From assembly GCA_031401035.1 (NCBI GenBank), contig JANNRA010000134.1:1-25936 (forward strand): a DNA stretch of 25,936 nucleotides. The letters run 5' to 3'. The notes under the pieces are model-generated. The model did no database searches, was not told the DNA's origin, and saw only the letters and a program-made list of their open reading frames with translations. This stretch comes from JANNRA01 sp031401035. Its GTDB lineage: Bacteria > Desulfobacterota > Binatia > HRBIN30 > CADEER01. The stretch's first letter is position 1, and the number at the start of each line of letters is the position of its first letter. Both the position numbers and the translations under genes were made by a program. Below, piece by piece: positions 24,244 to 25,936 of this stretch.

Positions 24244-25800
24244 CTACGCGCCCGGGGTGCCCGTCAGGTACAGCGGCACCACCGGGTTATCGGTCTCATC
24301 CGCCCACGGGTAGCCGAGATCGGCGAGGAACTGGCGGAAGCAGTCGCGCTCGGCGGGCGGCACCTGCACGCCGGCGAGGACGCGGCCGGTCGCCGCGCCG
24401 TGGTTGCGGTAGTGGAAGAGGCTGATGTTCCAGCGCTCACCCATCTGGGTCAGGAAGCGCAGCAGGGCGCCGGGGCGTTCCGGGAACTCGAAGCGGGTCA
24501 GCACCTCGTCCGGCACGGCGGCGCGGCCGCCGACGAGGTGGCGAATGTGCAGCTTGGCGAGCTCGTTGTCGGTCAGGTCGGTGACCGGATAGTCGCGTTC
24601 GCGCAGGTCGGCGATCAGCGCCGCGCGCTCGCCATCGCCGCCGCGCAGCGTCAGGCCGACGAAGAGGTCGGCGCGGTGCGGGTCCGAGTAGCGGTAGTTG
24701 AACTCGGAGATCGAACGGTCGCCGAGGGCGCCGCAGAAGCGGCGGAAGCTGCCCTTCTCCTCGGCAATGCGCACCGCCAGCAGCGCCTCGGCATGGGCGC
24801 CGGTCTCGGTGCGTTCGCTGATGTAGCGCAGGCGGTCGAAGTTGAGATTGGCGCCGCTCTCGATCGCCACCAGGGTGCGGCCGCGGGCGCCGTGGCGGGC
24901 CGCCCAACGCGTCAGGCCGGCGACGCCGAGGGCGCCGGCGGGCTCGGCGATCGAGCGCGTGTCCTCGTATATGTCCTTGATCGCGGCGCAGATCTCGTCG
25001 GTGCCGACCAGCACCATCTCGTCGACGCACGCGCGCGCGATGCGGAACGGCTCGGCGCCGACCTGGCGCACGGCGACGCCGTCGGCGAACAGCGAGACGC
25101 TGTCGAGGACGACGCGCGCGTCGGCGGCGAGGGCGGCCTGCATGCAGTTGCTGTCGTCGGGCTCGACGCCGATGACGCGGATCTCCGGCGCCACCGCCTT
25201 GAGATAGGCCGCGACGCCGCCGATCAGGCCGCCGCCGCCGACCGGCACGAAGACGGCGTCGATCGGGCCGGCGCTCTGGCGCAGCAGCTCGGCGGCGATG
25301 GTGCCCTGGCCGGCGATGACCTCGGGGTCGTCGTAGGGGTGAACGAAGACGCGCCCGGCCTCGGCGGCGACCGCCTGGGCGTGCGCGAAGGCGTCGTCGA
25401 ACGTGTCGCCGCGCAGCTCGATGCGCGCGCCGAAGGCGCGCACGGCCTCGACCTTGATCGCCGGCGTCGTCGTCGGCATGACGATCAGCGCGTCGATGTC
25501 GAGCGTGCGCCCGGCCAGGGCGACGCCCTGCGCGTGATTACCGGCCGAGGCGGCGATGACGCCGCGGCGGCGCTCGCCGTCGTCGAGCTGGCGCATGCGG
25601 TTATAGGCGCCGCGGATCTTGAACGAGAACGCCGGCTGCAGGCCCTCGCGCTTGAGCAGTACGGTGGCGTCGAGGCGCGCCGACAGGCGCGGGGCGCGCT
25701 CGAGGGGTGACTCGATGGCGACATCGGCGACGCGCGCGCGCAGGATGCGGCCCAGATATTCGGTGGCGACCGACACGCCGGCAGGCTCGCCGCGCCGCAC
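24244..25800 (-). CDS. ilvA: Threonine ammonia-lyase, biosynthetic (IlvA)
   Basis: This 518-aa protein has the length of the long, regulated biosynthetic enzyme. It removes ammonia from threonine to give 2-oxobutanoate, the first step of isoleucine synthesis. The PLP lysine is K61 in FSFKIRGAYN. The ASAGNHAQG loop and the GGGGLIGG phosphate-binding loop follow. The C-terminal third (about 330-518) holds two ACT-like regulatory repeats, including ESGANLNFDRLRYISER at the junction and FPERPGALLRFL in the second, so feedback control by isoleucine and valine is expected. Starts: GTG at 25800 and GTG at 25776 are both possible; neither has a good ribosome site. The real start may be further upstream. 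Confidence 0.93.
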   Translation of the reverse strand: MRRGEPAGVSVATEYLGRILRARVADVAIESPLERAPRLSARLDATVLLKREGLQPAFSFKIRGAYNRMRQLDDGERRRGVIAASAGNHAQGVALAGRTLDIDALIVMPTTTPAIKVEAVRAFGARIELRGDTFDDAFAHAQAVAAEAGRVFVHPYDDPEVIAGQGTIAAELLRQSAGPIDAVFVPVGGGGLIGGVAAYLKAVAPEIRVIGVEPDDSNCMQAALAADARVVLDSVSLFADGVAVRQVGAEPFRIARACVDEMVLVGTDEICAAIKDIYEDTRSIAEPAGALGVAGLTRWAARHGARGRTLVAIESGANLNFDRLRYISERTETGAHAEALLAVRIAEEKGSFRRFCGALGDRSISEFNYRYSDPHRADLFVGLTLRGGDGERAALIADLRERDYPVTDLTDNELAKLHIRHLVGGRAAVPDEVLTRFEFPERPGALLRFLTQMGERWNISLFHYRNHGAATGRVLAGVQVPPAERDCFRQFLADLGYPWADETDNPVVPLYLTGTPGA

Positions 25801-25936
25801 GCAGAAGGCAAGCCCAGTCCACGCCCGTGTGGAGTGGGGCGCGGGGGGCGCGCGGTGCCGCCGCCCGGGGGAGCGGGGGGGAGGCGCCCCCGCCGCGGGG
25901 GCGGGGGGGGGGCGGGCGCGCCGGCGGCGGGGCGGG
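25801..25936. other. Low-complexity G/C-rich window end
   Basis: The 136 bases after the ilvA start have no gene. From about 25838 the sequence is nearly pure G and C, with long G runs. It looks like a contig edge where assembly or base-calling is unreliable. The ilvA promoter, if it lies here, cannot be judged. Confidence 0.5.

Overview
The window is about 26 kb of very GC-rich bacterial chromosome. It carries 18 protein genes, and no RNA gene, IS element, phage gene or CRISPR array that I could recognise. The secreted proteins carry Tat, Sec and lipoprotein signals, there are two LolA/periplasm-type proteins, and the ergothioneine and BolA/monothiol-glutaredoxin genes are of Gram-negative type. 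The Cys-bracketed EF-hand modules at the N-termini of two secreted hydrolases, and the Cys/Asp-rich module of the cytochrome-like protein, resemble proteins I associate with uncultured 'deltaproteobacterial' soil and marine lineages such as Candidatus Binatota. That placement is an inference from memory, not a computed result. Both ends of the window run into low-complexity G/C sequence, as at contig ends.

Left part (102-4042, minus strand): a tight three-gene operon, transcribed right to left. It encodes an exported cytochrome c-like protein with a Cys-rich N-terminal module, a DUF1800 protein and a Tat-exported DUF1501 protein. DUF1800 and DUF1501 are widespread partners of unknown function. 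Next (4382-6731) come a TetR-family repressor with a perfect 14-bp operator palindrome just upstream, a divergent enoyl-CoA hydratase/isomerase-family gene that lacks the two classical catalytic glutamates, and a convergent exported protein.

Middle (6861-14186): a large secreted alpha/beta hydrolase on the plus strand overlaps tail-to-tail with bolA. bolA lies directly behind a gene encoding a three-domain fusion: CGFS monothiol glutaredoxin, cysteine-less HesB/IscA-like domain, and rhodanese. This looks like an iron-sulfur or sulfur trafficking operon. A secreted pectin-acetylesterase/Notum-like hydrolase follows, carrying the same EF-hand module as the other hydrolase. Behind it is egtB, the ergothioneine sulfoxide synthase gene.

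Right part (14424-25800): two adjacent hybrid histidine kinases separated by 4 bp, with no output regulator in view; a lipoprotein; a membrane-anchored alpha/beta hydrolase; a small CxxC thioredoxin-like protein; a MenA-like UbiA prenyltransferase; a ClC chloride/proton antiporter; a LolA-like outer-membrane lipoprotein-sorting protein; and threonine ammonia-lyase (ilvA). Most of these look like ordinary chromosomal genes in alternating orientation, some with hairpins at convergent ends.

The best candidates for undescribed biology are the cytochrome-DUF1800-DUF1501 operon, the glutaredoxin/HesB/rhodanese fusion paired with BolA, and the N-terminal EF-hand module shared by two unrelated secreted hydrolases.
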